The notes: generated by a model from the letters alone, not told the origin. A stretch of 64,000 nucleotides of DNA from Piliocolobus tephrosceles (GCF_002776525.5 NC_045440.1:235948-299947); one strand, 5' to 3'; counted from the stretch's first letter, positions 1 to 11,357 are shown. Made by a program: numbers and translations.

Positions 1-37
1 ATTTTAAAAGTAACTGCTGAATTATATATCTGCCTAG

Positions 38-72
38 TTTTATTTTATTTTATTTTATTTTATTTTTTTTTT
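38..72 (-). repeat. Poly-A tail of the CASP3 retrocopy, degraded to (TTTTA)n on the + strand
   Basis: A T-rich tract of TTTTA units followed by pure T lies exactly where the 3' end of a minus-strand CASP3 mRNA copy stops. It reads as the A-tail left by L1-mediated retrotransposition, with A-to-T interruptions gained since. Confidence 0.8.
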
Positions 73-1078
73 AATTTTAAGTTTGAATGTATATTTTGAA
101 ATAAAAATGGAAAATAACAAATTTGTACAAAATTGGTCACACAGGAACACACTTTAATAAGATACCATTACATGCTATGTGTATTTAGAAAAGTTACAGA
201 TCTAGTAAGAAAAAAAAACAGTCATTGACAAATGCAAGTTCATTTTTTGAGCAACAAGAAATCTCCCGTGAAATGTCAGACTGAAAGCCAGTGAGACTTG
301 GTGAGTGACGGCTCAGCACCTGCTGAGGCCTAGAGCTTGCCTCCCAGGCTGGGTGCTCAGCTCTGGCCTGCAGCTGGATACCGTCTAGAGTCCTACGTGC
401 CATGGTCTTTTTCTTTCAGTAAACAGTATAAAACATACGATTTTCCTTTGATTGTAAACTTCAACAGAAAATAACATGCTTAAGAATTGTGCTACAAAGA
501 GTACTATGATTTTTATTGTAACTCACCACATTTAGAACATTTCCACTTCACAAGTTTCTGATTTGCTTCACCTTCTTACTTGGCAATGGTGCCCTGACGG
601 CATCGTCCACACACACCAGTGTGTATGGAGAAGCGGGCTGCAGGCCCTTCCTGAAACCGTGGTCCATGGCTCTGCCTTCACGGAACAGGCCGAGTCATGT
701 CTCTGCCCAAGATCAAACCATCTGCTCGCAAGTTAGAGGCAGCTCAGCTCATCCATTTATTGCTTTCCTTATATTCCACTTTTTATTATTTAAGTTGTAT
801 TTTCATATGTCCCTATAGAATTTACTCATATTACCTGGCTAATAATCAACAGTTTGGGCTTTTTATATAACAGCTCTTCAGATAGACTGCTGGTATGTGA
901 AGCTCACCTGATCTGCATAGGGACCAATCAGAAGGTATTTTTGCTGGTAGATCAGCTGCACTGTAGCACCTTCCAGTTAAAACTCCACCCTCTAGGAATG
1001 TTATGTTTTAGTCTTAAAAGAGTCGTTTGCTCACACTTCCTCTCACATAAAATACTTAGTTTCTTTCTCAATATTAAA

Positions 1079-1080
<2 letters not shown>

Positions 1081-1118
<38 letters not shown>

Positions 1119-1119
1119 T
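1081..1119. repeat. (ATT)n microsatellite in the CASP3 retrocopy 3'UTR
   Basis: About 13 ATT/TTA units sit where the parent CASP3 3'UTR has a short AAT run. This is a local replication-slippage expansion. Confidence 0.9.
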
Positions 1120-1670
1120 TACAACAAAAGTGTTCAGGACAGACATCATAAAACCATAATCCCAGATAAATGGTCTAAAAATGCAGTTAGGTCATCTTTG
1201 TATATCAATACTAAACAAAAGGTTTGAGCCTTTGACCATGCCCATAGATGCCTAAGTTCTTCCACGTCATCATTTCTATAGTTCGACAAAACTAGAATAC
1301 ACAGTCTTAAGTGGGGGGAATATCATAAAAATTCATTACTTCAATGTTTAACTTTTTCACGATTACTTGAAAATTCATAGCACAGCATCTCTGCAACTTG
1401 CTAATCACGAAAGCTGTAAATTAACAATCACTGCCTCTCATAATGACTGCACCAGTATCCATTTTTATTTATTCCTAATTTAATTCAATTGCAACTACCT
1501 GGCTGTAAGTTTGAGGTAGCTTCACAGTGGTTCCACCTGATGGAAGGAGTATGCCTTAAAGTACCCTCTGCGGTATGAGACTAGGTCAAAATGAGAGGGA
1601 AATACAGTACCAAATATACCGTCTTCTCACTTGGCATACAAACTGAAAAAACCACCAACCAACCATTTCT

Positions 1671-2504
1671 TTAGTGATAAAAATACAGTTCTTTTGTGAG
1701 CATGGAAACAATACATGGAATCTGTTTCTTTGCATGAAAAGTAGCATCAAGGGAAAAGGACTCAAATTCTGTTGCCACCTTTCGGTTAACCCGGGTAAGA
1801 ATGTGCATAAATTCCAGCTTGTCGGCGTACTGTTTCAGCATGGCACAAAGCGACTGGATGAACCAGGAGCCATCCTTTGAATTTCGCCAAGAATAATAAC
1901 CAGGTGCTGTGGAGTATGCATACAAGAAGTCGGCCTCCACTGGGATTTTATGACATGCCATGTCATCCTCAACACCACTGTCTGTCTCAATGCCACAGTC
2001 CAGTTCTGTACCACAGCAGGCCTGAATAATGAAAAGTCTGGGTTTTCCAGTTAGACTTCTACAACAATCCCCTCTGAAAAAGCTGGTAATTTTTTTCAGG
2101 TCAAGGGGTCCATTTGTTCCAAAAATTATTCCTTCTTCACCATGGCTCAGAAGCGCACAAACAAAACTGCTCCTTTTGCTGTGATCTTCTTTAGAAACAT
2201 TACGCATCAATTCTACAATTTCTTCACGTGTAAGATCGTTTTTATTCCTGACTTCATATTTCAAGTTTATGAATGTTTCCCTGAGGTTTGCTGCATCAAC
2301 ATCTGTACCAGACCGAGATGCCATTCCAGTGCTTTTATGAAAATTCTTCTTATTAATTATTATACATAAACCCATCTCAGGATAATCCATTTTATAACTG
2401 TTGTCCAGGGATATTCCAGAGTCCACTGATTTGCTTCCATGTATGGTTTTTAGTTCCAAACTTTTAATAGATTTTGAATCCACTGAGTTTTCAGTGTTCT
2501 CCAT
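1671..2504 (-). CDS. Uninterrupted caspase-3-like ORF (277 codons) inside the retrocopy
   Basis: This ORF has the same length as functional caspase-3 (277 aa), with no stop or frameshift. From memory of human CASP3 I count about 17 amino-acid differences. Seen intact: Arg64 region (SRSGTDVD), catalytic His121 (SHGEEG), catalytic Cys163, the IETD175 activation site, and the S1/S4 pocket segment around YYSWRNS. Altered: the active-site pentapeptide is QACCG instead of QACRG (R164C), GDRC is GDCC (R147C), and the prodomain cleavage site ESMD28 is KSVD. Caspase family members vary at the Arg position (Q or G in others), so activity cannot be excluded by that change alone. No promoter is evident apart from the old L1 5'UTR about 4 kb upstream on the same strand. 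The default reading is a pseudogene with a surviving ORF; expression is unknown. Confidence 0.6.
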   Translation of the reverse strand: MENTENSVDSKSIKSLELKTIHGSKSVDSGISLDNSYKMDYPEMGLCIIINKKNFHKSTGMASRSGTDVDAANLRETFINLKYEVRNKNDLTREEIVELMRNVSKEDHSKRSSFVCALLSHGEEGIIFGTNGPLDLKKITSFFRGDCCRSLTGKPRLFIIQACCGTELDCGIETDSGVEDDMACHKIPVEADFLYAYSTAPGYYSWRNSKDGSWFIQSLCAMLKQYADKLEFMHILTRVNRKVATEFESFSLDATFHAKKQIPCIVSMLTKELYFYH

Positions 2505-2587
2505 GGATACCTTTATTAACGCACAGCCTCCTCACACCTTCCACAACCACCTCACAGCAGCAGCCACCCGCTACGATCCGCGTCTGC

Positions 2588-5500
2588 CTCCTGCTCTCTT
2601 TTGATTCCCATTTGCATGGAATACCTTTTCCCACCCTTTTACCTTGAGTGTGTATGAATCCTTCTGTGTTAGATGAGTCCCTTGAAGACAGTGGATATTT
2701 GGATTGTGATCTTTTAATCCATTCTCCCATTCTATATCTTTCAAGTGGAGCATTTAGGCCATTTACATTCAATGTTAATATTGAAATATGAAGTGCTGTT
2801 TTTTTCATCATGTTAATTGTTATCTAGATATGTTTTTTTCATTGTGTTACTGTTTCATAGGCCTGTGAGCTTTCAGTTTTCAAGAAGTTCTATTTTGACG
2901 TATACTGAGCTTTTGGAACTCCTTATGCAGTTCTTGGAGTGCTGATTTGGAAGTGACAAATTGCCTCAGCATTTGTTTGTCTGAAAATAACTTTATTTCT
3001 CCATTTATGAAACTTACTTTTACAGGATACAAAATTCTTGGCTGACAGTTGTTCTGTTTAAGGAGGTTGAAGATACGACCCCAATCCCCTCTGGCTTCTA
3101 AGGTTTCTGCTGAGAAGTCTATTGTTACTCTGATAAGTTTTTGTTTGTAATTTAACTGCTGCTTTTTTCTTACTGCTCTTAGAATTATTTCCTTCATGTT
3201 GACTTCAGATAGCCTGATGACTATATACCTTAATGAACATATAATGAATTTCCCAGGAGTTCTTTGAGCTTCTTGGATTTGCATATCTAGATCTCCAGGC
3301 AGGCCAGGGAAGTTTTCCTCAATTATTCCCTAAAATAGGTTTTCCAGACTTGTTATTTTCTCTCCTTCCCCAGGAACACCAATAATTCTTAGGTTTGGCC
3401 ATTTTACATAATCCCATACTTCTTAGAGACTTTGTTCATTTCTTTTTATTATTTTTCTTTATTTTTTTTTTTTTCTGATTGGGTTAATTCAAAAACCTTG
3501 TTTTTGAGCTCTGAAATTCTTTATTCCACATGTTCTAGTTTATTGTGAAAACTTTCCACTGTATTTTGTAATTCCCTCAGTGTGTCTTTCATTTCCAGAA
3601 GTTCCAGTTGTTTTTCTCTTGATAATATCTATCTCTCTGAAAAATTTTTCATTCAAATCCTGAACTGCTTTTTAAATTTCTTTAAGATGGTTTTCACCTT
3701 TCTCCAATATCTTCTTGAGTAGCTTAATAATCTTCATATTTCTTATCTGGTATTTCAAAGATTTCATCTTGGCTTGAGTCCATTGCTGGAGAGCTAGTGT
3801 GATCTTTTAGGTGTGTTATAGCACCTTGTTTGGTCATATTACTAGAGTTATTTTTCTGGTTCCTTCTCATTTGGATAGACTATTTCTTCTCATTATTCTT
3901 GAATTTATGTTTGATATGACTGTGTTTCTCTTATTTGCTTGTTTGTTCTTAAATTTCTTTTTTCCCCTTAAGGATGAAACTTTAATTCTTATAGTTAATT
4001 ATAGCCTAATTCAGTTCTTGGTGCTTTAGGGGGTGAAGACCCTTGGTTACAGAGAGTCTTTGTATGATGGTTTTCTTATATGCTAGTTGTAGTAGCATTG
4101 TGCTCAGTGTGTGAGCAAGGTCACTATGTCCTATGGGGTTGCAATGGTAGAGGTCTCTTAAAGCTTATCCCATTCCCCCATAGTGTGTACTTATTTATTT
4201 ATTTATTTTCCCCCAGTATTTTATTTACTAATTTGATGGTTCAGGCTTCAGGCCAGTAGGGGAGGTGTCCCTGGGTAGGAACCAGCTGTGGCTAAAGCAG
4301 GTGAGTGAATGATGTCCCAGGCTTGGCAGAGGAGGCTGGAAGAGCTCTCAGTGAGTTACACTGGGGTCTTATTGGGGGAAGGGTTGGAGCCACCTCAGCC
4401 CTGCTGCCAGATCACTAGAAAAGTTACCCACCTCTCAGGCATGCTCCTGTCCCAGTGTTCCTGCTGTTCAGGAGCTGACTGACAGGCCTTTTTTATGGCC
4501 TTTTTTTCATCTGTAGGAATGCTGATATTCCAAATAGAAAGGAATTGTGGCTCTGCCTCTCATGCAACCTTGAACCTAGAGGGTGCTCCTCCTGTGGGGA
4601 TGTGTTCCAGGAAGACTGTCTGTAGTTGCACCCACACTAAGCTCCCAGGGGAGAAGCCCAACTGTGCCTATGGTGGTGGACAACATGAGAAAGACCTCCT
4701 TTTCTCCAAGACCCTTCACGTGCACCAGAGCTGTCTGACTGCTGGGATATTGCTGAAGACCTTCCCTGCTGAGCCCAACACTTCAACTGTGCCTCTACTG
4801 AAGGAAGCCTTCCATCTGGTGCTCAAGGCCTGCCGCCTGGATTCTTTTGTCCCACAGGGTGTTCCCTTGATGTGGTGTACTCCTTCTTCCCTTGCAAGTG
4901 GGAGTCCCTGGGAGCCAGATTACTGTGAGTGTTGTTGTTCCTCTGGGTCTAGCTGCCCAGAGAAGTTGGCACACTCCAGGCTGGTGTTGGGGAGTGTCTC
5001 CATGGGATCCAGTTATGTGACCTATGCTCAAGTTTCCCAGCAGTGGGTAGCAACACCAGGTCTAATGGTGGTGGCAAGGTTGTGAGGCAGACTCTGTGAA
5101 ATTCCTTGGTTATTGATAGCCTTAGTGTGTTGGCTTTCTTGAATGCGGGTTACAGTAGTAATGAACTGGTCATGTGGACAGACTCAGGACCTCCTGGTTA
5201 GCCAGAGTGGTGCGGCCAGTGGTGATAACTGAGATCCCATAGCAATTTTCTCCTTCCTGGGTGCAATGTTAATCTACCAGGAGATACTGTCACGGACTGT
5301 GTCGGTTGGCCTCCAGCCAGGAGGTGGCGCTTGCAAAACAGCAGCAGCTGCGGCAGTAGCAGTGGGATTTTTGCTTGCCTCATGTTGCCCAGGGGGAGAC
5401 ACTCTAGTTTCTCCGGACGTGGGTGGGGCCATGTAGCTCCCTACCAGGGCGGGTGGCGGGGCAAAGCTAGGTAGGGGCTGGGTGGGGCGGGCTTGCACAC

Positions 5501-6483
5501 TGGTCTCCATGTGCAGAAAAAGCAGGAGCTTCTATGGGTGTTGGGGGATGGGAGCGGGTCTCAGGCTACTGGGTGGATGTTTCAGAGGGGAGCGTTGCTG
5601 CCCCTGCTCCATGGAAGAGTCTGTGCAAGGGGTAGGGAGTAGCGGGCGGTGGTAAAATCCACAGTTCCTACCCACTTGGCAAGGCAGATCCACTCCCACG
5701 GTGTTCCACTGAAAGCAGCGAGCTGGGTTCCCGTCAGCCCGTCATCAGAACTCGCGGCTGCCGGGAGTCAGAAGCTTTCCCCGCGGAGACCGCAGTCGGG
5801 CGTTCAGGCCGCGCCCCTCCCTGCCCGCTGCAAAGCCGGCGTGCCCCCGTGGCTCCTGCGATTGCAGTTCCTGCACCCACGACTCCTGCACCTGTGGCTC
5901 CTGCACTTGCAGCCCGCTTTTCACCCTCCCCCGCCCTGGCCCTGGCCAAGGAAGTTCGTCCCCACCCGAGGTTGTATTGTAACCCCGTTGAGAGCTTCTT
6001 TCAACCTGCAGCCAGCGCCTGAACTTCTTAGCTGGCCGCAAGGCCTCCCGTGAGGAACGGTAAGGAATGGCTGCGCTCAGTCCACGCTGGGATCTGGAAG
6101 TGCATGCAAGGGTCTCCCCCTGAAAGTATGGAATACTTTATATTCCATAACCCTCCCCAAGTCGGTTCCTGCGTTAGGTTGGGTTAGGGCTTCCCCCTCA
6201 GCACCCCCACCTTGTGTCCTGGACTTTCAGGATCCCTGGTGGGCGTGTGTATCCCAGAGGCAAATTCCCTCTCTCACACTCACGGGACTCGCAGCCCTTC
6301 GCCTGACTCAGTGTAGGCTGCAGCCTCCTGCTTCCTTCAAAACATCAATAGATTCCTGTGGTTTCCCTGTTCCGTTATTGCGTTGCTTCTTGAAAAACAG
6401 TTCACAATGTGAATCTGTACACACTATTTTGTCCTTCCTAGTGGGAGAGGTATGCTAGCAGTTCCTCTAATCCACCATTTTGG
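2588..6483 (-). mobile_element. Old primate L1 5' portion: 5'UTR, ORF1 and start of ORF2, fused to the CASP3 copy
   Basis: On the minus strand the element begins at about 6483 with an L1-type start (AAAATGGTGGATTAGAGG...). It runs through a long GC-rich 5'UTR (about 6480-4200) and a decayed ORF1, then the start of ORF2 (2811-2588). The ORF1 C-terminal domain is readable at 3284-2880 (SAETLEARGDWGRIFNLL, FVTSKSALQELHKEFQKL). The ORF2 endonuclease N-terminus is readable as ILTLNVNGLNAPLERYRMGEW. ORF2 stops abruptly at about codon 70, where CASP3 5'UTR begins, and the remaining ~3.5 kb of L1 is not present on the far side of CASP3. The sequence looks like an older L1PB/L1MA-type element rather than a young L1PA. 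Both ORFs are broken. Confidence 0.85.
4188..4210. repeat. (TTAT)n short tandem repeat
   Basis: A short ttattta run lies within the L1 5' region. Confidence 0.6.
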
Positions 6484-6659
6484 AAAAGTATGCTTAATTT
6501 TTCAAGGATAGAAACATTTTTGTGGCCTGGTCATCCTAAACAGCACAAAACGTCTTTGTCCATTGCGAACCATAACATGCTCAATATTTCAACCAATACT
6601 TTCAATATGATTTTCGCTTCATTGTTTTCAACATCAAACCACGAGTGTTCCTTAGTAGG

Positions 6660-7497
6660 TTCCCAAGTTAGACAATCCAATAGAAAAGTGGGCGAACGTC
6701 TTGAAGGGTCGTATCACAAATAAGGATATCTTAGGCCAATAAACATCTGAGAAGGTGCTCAGCTTCATTAGTCATCCATGCAACACAAATTAAACTCCAT
6801 ATGTCATCACTGTATACTCCCTAGAATATTCTTTTAAAGGTGTAAAATACTAGATGTGGACAAGAATGTAAAGCAACAAGAATGCTCAGACATTGTGGAT
6901 GAGAGTATAAATTGGTACAACCAATTTGGAAGACAATCAGATGCCATGTATTTACTAAAACTGAATGTATGCCTGTGCCCTAGCAATTTCTCTCCTAGTT
7001 ATATAACCCCCACAGAAATGCCTGCACCACAACCCTATTTATAAAAGCAAAAACTGGAAACTACAAATAAGACTATCTTCACTTAGAATATTCAAATAAA
7101 TTGTAATATCTTTCCCAGTGTAATACAATATGCCATTGAGAAGTATAAACTACAATTACATGAAACAGATTAATAAACTTCACAAAAGTAGTGTAGTGTA
7201 GAAGAAGCCAGACACAAAGGAATACCTACAATTCCATTTATATAAAGTCCAAAAATAGATGTCAGGACCTTCCTATTAAAAGTCAGACTAGGAATTATTT
7301 TGTGTGTGGTAGTGCCTGGTAGTGCCTGGGATGTTGTAATATTCTTTTTGGGGGCAGGGTGCTGGTTACACGGGTGTGTTAAATTTGTGCAATTCATCAG
7401 GATGATGTTTAGTCATGATTTGTACATGTTTTAATTGTATGTTGTACTTCAAAAGGTTCTTAAGAGACTTTTAAGAAGCGATAAATTAATAAAAAGA
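6660..7497 (+). mobile_element. Ancient L1 (L1M-type) ORF2 end and 3' end
   Basis: The plus strand shows diverged L1 landmarks in order: the 'agaaaagtgggcgaacgtcttgaa' region, the 'gtataaattggtacaaccaatttggaagacaatcag' region, 'gaagccagacacaaagg', 'ggtgctggttacacgggtgtgtt', and an A-rich end. Many indels indicate a mammalian-wide age. It lies just downstream of DEFB135. Confidence 0.75.
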
Positions 7498-7668
7498 AAA
7501 AGTACTAAACACAAGGAATTAGAGTATTTCTGTAGGAGAGACAATAGAGAGAAATACAGCAGACACGGGAACACTGATAGGCTAAAGCCATTGTTTTAAT
7601 CGAATGGTGCAACTGAGAGGGATCTGGGTTCCCAGAGGAAATCAGCAACAGCTTTCGGGTACTCACAA

Positions 7669-9953
7669 CTATTTCCCAGTCAGTAGAGGTAAATATTTTG
7701 GGTTTACACAGCAGAAACGTGTAGTATCACACAAAATATGATATTCTTCTTTTTTTAAACATTTTTGCCTGCAAAAACCGTGCAGTCGCCAACATGAAGC
7801 AAAGATTTTTTGTATGTAGACATTGGGTCCACCTCTACCTGCCAAGAGAAACAAAGGTTAATGCACAGTTAGTGTCCTGCAGTGTCATGTTGCCATGGAT
7901 AAATTAGACTTCAGACCATACTTTTCACTTTTTAATGATGAATTAGACACGATCAAAGATACTCAAGACATTTTATAGCTGGATGCCCCTTTTCAGTTGC
8001 TCTTACCTTGTTTTCCAGGGGCCCTCTTATAAGCCATTATATGAACCCACAATGAGTTACATGAATTACTGATCAACTATGTGGAGTTAACAGGACCCAA
8101 CATCTTCAGCTTGAGACTATTTGCTTCAGAAGGAACATTCAGACATGGAAGTTATCGCAGGAGCCTGCGGAGGTCCCACACCAGGAGGCATGCAGGGTCT
8201 GGAATAGCTACCTGAGGCAGTTTGTGATTCTCAAAGTATCAGCATAAAGAAAGAAAGACTCCTGAACTGGAATTGTAGAAGCCTACAGTTCTATCCCTGT
8301 ATTCCCCAATAACATTCTGCATGACTTTTTGTCAAGTGCTTCATCACAAGGTACTTAAGAAGTACCCATTCTCCCGTGGGTACTTTGCACTTCATCATGC
8401 TGTAAGTTACTTTGCACCCATGGGAGCATGAGTGTGAAATGGTTTGAAATACCTGAGACAAATATGGAAATTTATTGCCAGTAATTTTTCTAGACCTTAA
8501 GAACGGGGAGCCTCTGGAAACCAAAGGGTGGAGGAGGGTAATAGGAAGGCAGTTTAAGAGGGTAAGGGTGGCCTGAGTTTCCCCTGCTGAATCATCTACT
8601 CTTGCATGCTAAGTCTTATCAGTTTCTCCACCCAGGTGCCCCCACGAGTCCATAGATTGAGCCTTTGTGGTGTGAAAATAATCAATGTGGTATGGTCAAG
8701 GGCCATTAGCAGGCAAACTTGCCCACCGTGTGCTCGCTAGACCTCAGGCACCTTTCTGGGGACAAAGGAGTCCAGTAGAGACACAGTGCAAAGTGTCCAG
8801 AGGTCCCACTATGCGGGACATCAGCCCTTATCTCAACATGGTCCTCGTTCATATCTATCTTCGTTTTCTTTTTATTTTTTTCTTTTTTTTTTTTGAGATG
8901 GAGTTTCACTGTTGTTACCCAGGCTAGAGTGCAATGGCACCATCTCAGCTCACTGCAACCTCCGCCTCCCGGGTTCAAGCAATCCTCTTGTCTCAGCTTC
9001 ACGAGTAGCTGGGACAGGCACATGCCACCACACCCGGCTAATTTTGTAATTTTAGTAGAGAAGGGATTTCACCACGTTGGCTAGACTGGTCTTGAACTCC
9101 TGACCTCAGGTGATCCACTCGACTCAGCCTCCCAAAGTGCTTGGATTGCAGGCGTGACCCACCGTGCCCAGCCTCATATCTGTCTTTTTCACACTTGGTC
9201 CTTGAGTGATACACTTTATATATGAAGGTTTGAGGCAATGGGTAGGGGCTCTCTGCTGATCCCAGAAAACCACAAGCAAAACAGTTATGAGAACCTACAC
9301 TTTAGTGACTGAAGTAGACTCTTCTCATTATCACCAAGTTGCTGGCTTCTGTCCAGAGAATGTAAATTCTGACCTCTCAAACTGATGTTTCATAGGACCT
9401 CATCATGCTATAAGTTAATGTAATACATCTTAACCAGCTGTGTCTGTGGAGTCTGCTCAGTATAAAATTTACCTTGGCTTCCAAATGAGTGAAAAATAAC
9501 ATGGGTGGCTGACTGTGAAAGACAAGTTCTAAGAGTCCTCAAACAACAGCCTCCTTCTCATCCCCAAGTCCTCCCTGTTCTTTGAAAGTCTCATCTTTTT
9601 GCTCTGCCCTACTTCTGCCAATACCAACAGTCCAGCCTTCCCCTCAAACTTCACCAACTCCCCAGAGCAAAATCCATAACCAGTTTCTTTTCTGAAAAGA
9701 GCCACCTCCTGTTCTATGTCCTTTGGATCTTTTATCCATTCTCTGGACCAGCCCAGCATGTCCATCTCTGCTCATCTTCCTCCCTGTTGCAGCCTCCTTT
9801 GTCCACGTCCTGCCTTTTTCTCACTCTTGTCCTCACACCTTTTTTCCCTTTACTGTTCCTAATTCTACAAGGAGGGGACTCCGTTTTACCTGGTGGAACA
9901 TAGAAGAGCAAGTCAAGGACCACGAGGGCCAAGAGGACGCTCCTTGTGGCCAT
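7669..9953 (-). CDS. DEFB135: Beta-defensin 135, two coding exons, complete
   Basis: Exon 1 is 9953-9890 and exon 2 is 7838-7669, with stop TAG at 7671-7669. The donor is GTAAAA and the acceptor TTGGCAG, and the intron splits a Gly codon, as usual for beta-defensins. The product has 77 residues. It has a signal peptide (MATRSVLLALVVLDLLFYVP) and a short linker. The mature part has the six-cysteine pattern C-X6-C-X3-C-X9-C-X5-CC (FASCWRLHGFC, RQKC, YHILC, FCC), then a tail ending TGK. Beta-defensins are secreted cationic peptides with three disulfides that act on microbial membranes or on receptors; a specific role for this member is not established from sequence. The exact CASP3-free neighbour order with DEFB136, and similarity to human DEFB135 as I remember it, support the name. 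The 2-kb intron holds an antisense-oriented Alu at 8874-9173. No TATA box was obvious upstream of 9953. I saw no inactivating change. Confidence 0.93.
7839..8873. other. DEFB135 intron, unique sequence
   Basis: Apart from an AT-rich half and a few short T runs, I recognise no repeat family or gene here. The rest of the intron is an Alu (8874-9173) and about 700 bp of further unrecognised sequence. Confidence 0.6.
8874..9173 (-). mobile_element. Alu, full length, in DEFB135 intron
   Basis: The poly-T head is followed by GAGATGGAGTTTCACTGTTG, both monomers, and an end at GTGCCCAGCC. Confidence 0.95.
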
Positions 9954-10901
9954 ACCAATCAGCAAAGAAGCAGCTGCAAGGGAAAGTCACTCTGCAGCTT
10001 TGACGAGATGGGGGGCTGCATGGCTAGTGAACCTTTTAGAACAAGAACAACTGCCTGCTCCACTGAACAATCCAATCAGCAAACTGTCTGTTTGAACATG
10101 ACATCTCTTCATTAAAGCGCACTTCCTGGGTGCCACAGGCATGCTAGCAACTGCATGCACACTGTGTAGGCAGCCGTATTCTAGGCCCTGATAGGATGCT
10201 GTGTAGGTGTCTGGGTATCTTCATTGTACATCCACTTAACAAATGCCTCTAGTGTGCAGAGAACCATAAGGCTGCCTTATGTAGTTGACAAAAAGGTTTT
10301 TTTCTTTTTTCAACCTTACACACACACACGAAATCCAGGTAGGCCTGATTCTCTCCATTTTAAAAGCAAAAATAAAGAGTCTCCGGTGGAAGAAATGACT
10401 TTCCCAAGCTCACATGGATCCTAAATGGTAGCAACACGACTTACAAGCAGGCTTCCCTGACTCCTATATACAGAAGTACTAAAGTATGGCCTTGCCCAAT
10501 TCTGGTATAGCTGCAATCTCTTTAGGAAAATAAGAACTCCTCAAAAATAGCATGGAAAAAGCAAGTCCCCATAACACCTGTAACATGACCCGGGGAAAAA
10601 CACTGAGTCTTATTGCTCCCCATTGGGCATATGCTGTGTGCCCAGTAGTGGGGGGCATACAAAGAATTTATGACAAAATTCTTGCTTGGAGGGACTAAAG
10701 GTCGACAGCGTTTGACAGTTTTTGAAGTGTTTTAAGTTTTTCAACAACTTTATCTGATATTGTATGAAGAACACAAAACCCAGAATCAGAAAGTCTTTCT
10801 GGTCTGGACTCTGCATGCAGTAGCTTGACAAGCTTTTAATAAAGCACTTACTCTACCTCTCTGACCATCAGTTTCCTCACTTGTAAAGAAGATTGTACAC
10901 C
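9954..10901. other. Region upstream of DEFB135 with MIR-like remnants
   Basis: This is probably the DEFB135 promoter side. Weak MIR similarity is visible at about 10270-10490 (a decayed 'attttacagatgaggaaactgag' core) and, in the other direction, at about 10790-10890 ('ctctgaccatcagtttcctcacttgtaaa'). A (CA)n stub lies at 10318-10329. No further gene is seen. Confidence 0.45.
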
Positions 10902-11206
10902 TGGCCGGGTGCGGCTGTTCACGCCTGTTAATTCTAAGGCTTTGGGAGGCCAAGGGGGGTGGAGTGCTTGAGCTCAGGAGTTCAAGACCAGCCTGGGCAA
11001 CATGGCAAAACCCCGTCTCTTCAAAAAATACAAAAATTAGCCAGGCATGGTAGTGAGCGCCTGTAGTCCTAGCTACTCAGGAGGCTGAGGTGGGAGGATC
11101 ACCTGAACCGAGGAGGTCGAGGCTGTAGTGAGCCATGATTGCACTGTGCACTCCAGCCTGGGTGACACAGTGAGATCCTGTCTCAAAAAAAAAAAAAAAA
11201 AAAAAA
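10902..11206 (+). mobile_element. Alu, full length
   Basis: It runs from GGCCGGGTGCGGCTGTTCAC to a 23-A tail. The sequence is diverged and of AluJ/S type. Confidence 0.95.
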
Positions 11207-11357
11207 AGAGAAGGTTGTACTCCATCAGTTCCACCTATCAGGAAGGCTTGTTGTAAGGCCAAATGCAGTAATTCTTGAGGACAGTCCTTTAAAAAACATA
11301 AATTTAAGGAACTGTTACACCCATATAACAAAGAAGACATTTAAAACTATAGATATT

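Larger units (their letters stand above)
73..2587 (-). pseudogene. CASP3P: CASP3 processed retrocopy (5'UTR, CDS and 3'UTR, no introns)
   Basis: The minus strand reads as a caspase-3 mRNA without introns. A 5'UTR of about 80 nt (2587-2505) contains the GCAGACGCGG start region and joins directly to the TTAATAAAGG-TATCC segment before the ATG. The coding region is 2504-1671, and about 1.6 kb of recognisable CASP3 3'UTR continues to a poly-A at 38-72. The full multi-exon mRNA being present in one block shows that it came from spliced RNA. The 3'UTR differs from the parent mainly by substitutions and by an expanded (ATT)n run at 1081-1119. At its 5' end the copy is joined, without intervening DNA, to an L1 in the same orientation. 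The symbol is a descriptive label for a CASP3 pseudogene, not an official name. Confidence 0.93.

Noticed and set aside
1..37. Left flank as the missing L1 ORF2 remainder
   Set aside because: Reverse-complemented, it does not read as the ORF2 sequence that should follow the junction at 2588, although 37 bp is little to judge by.
2880..3284. 134-codon ORF as a possible host gene
   Set aside because: It is the C-terminal domain of L1 ORF1p within a broken element.
4495..5085. 196-codon ORF on the plus strand
   Set aside because: It lies antisense within an L1 5'UTR, is GC-rich, and resembles no protein I know.
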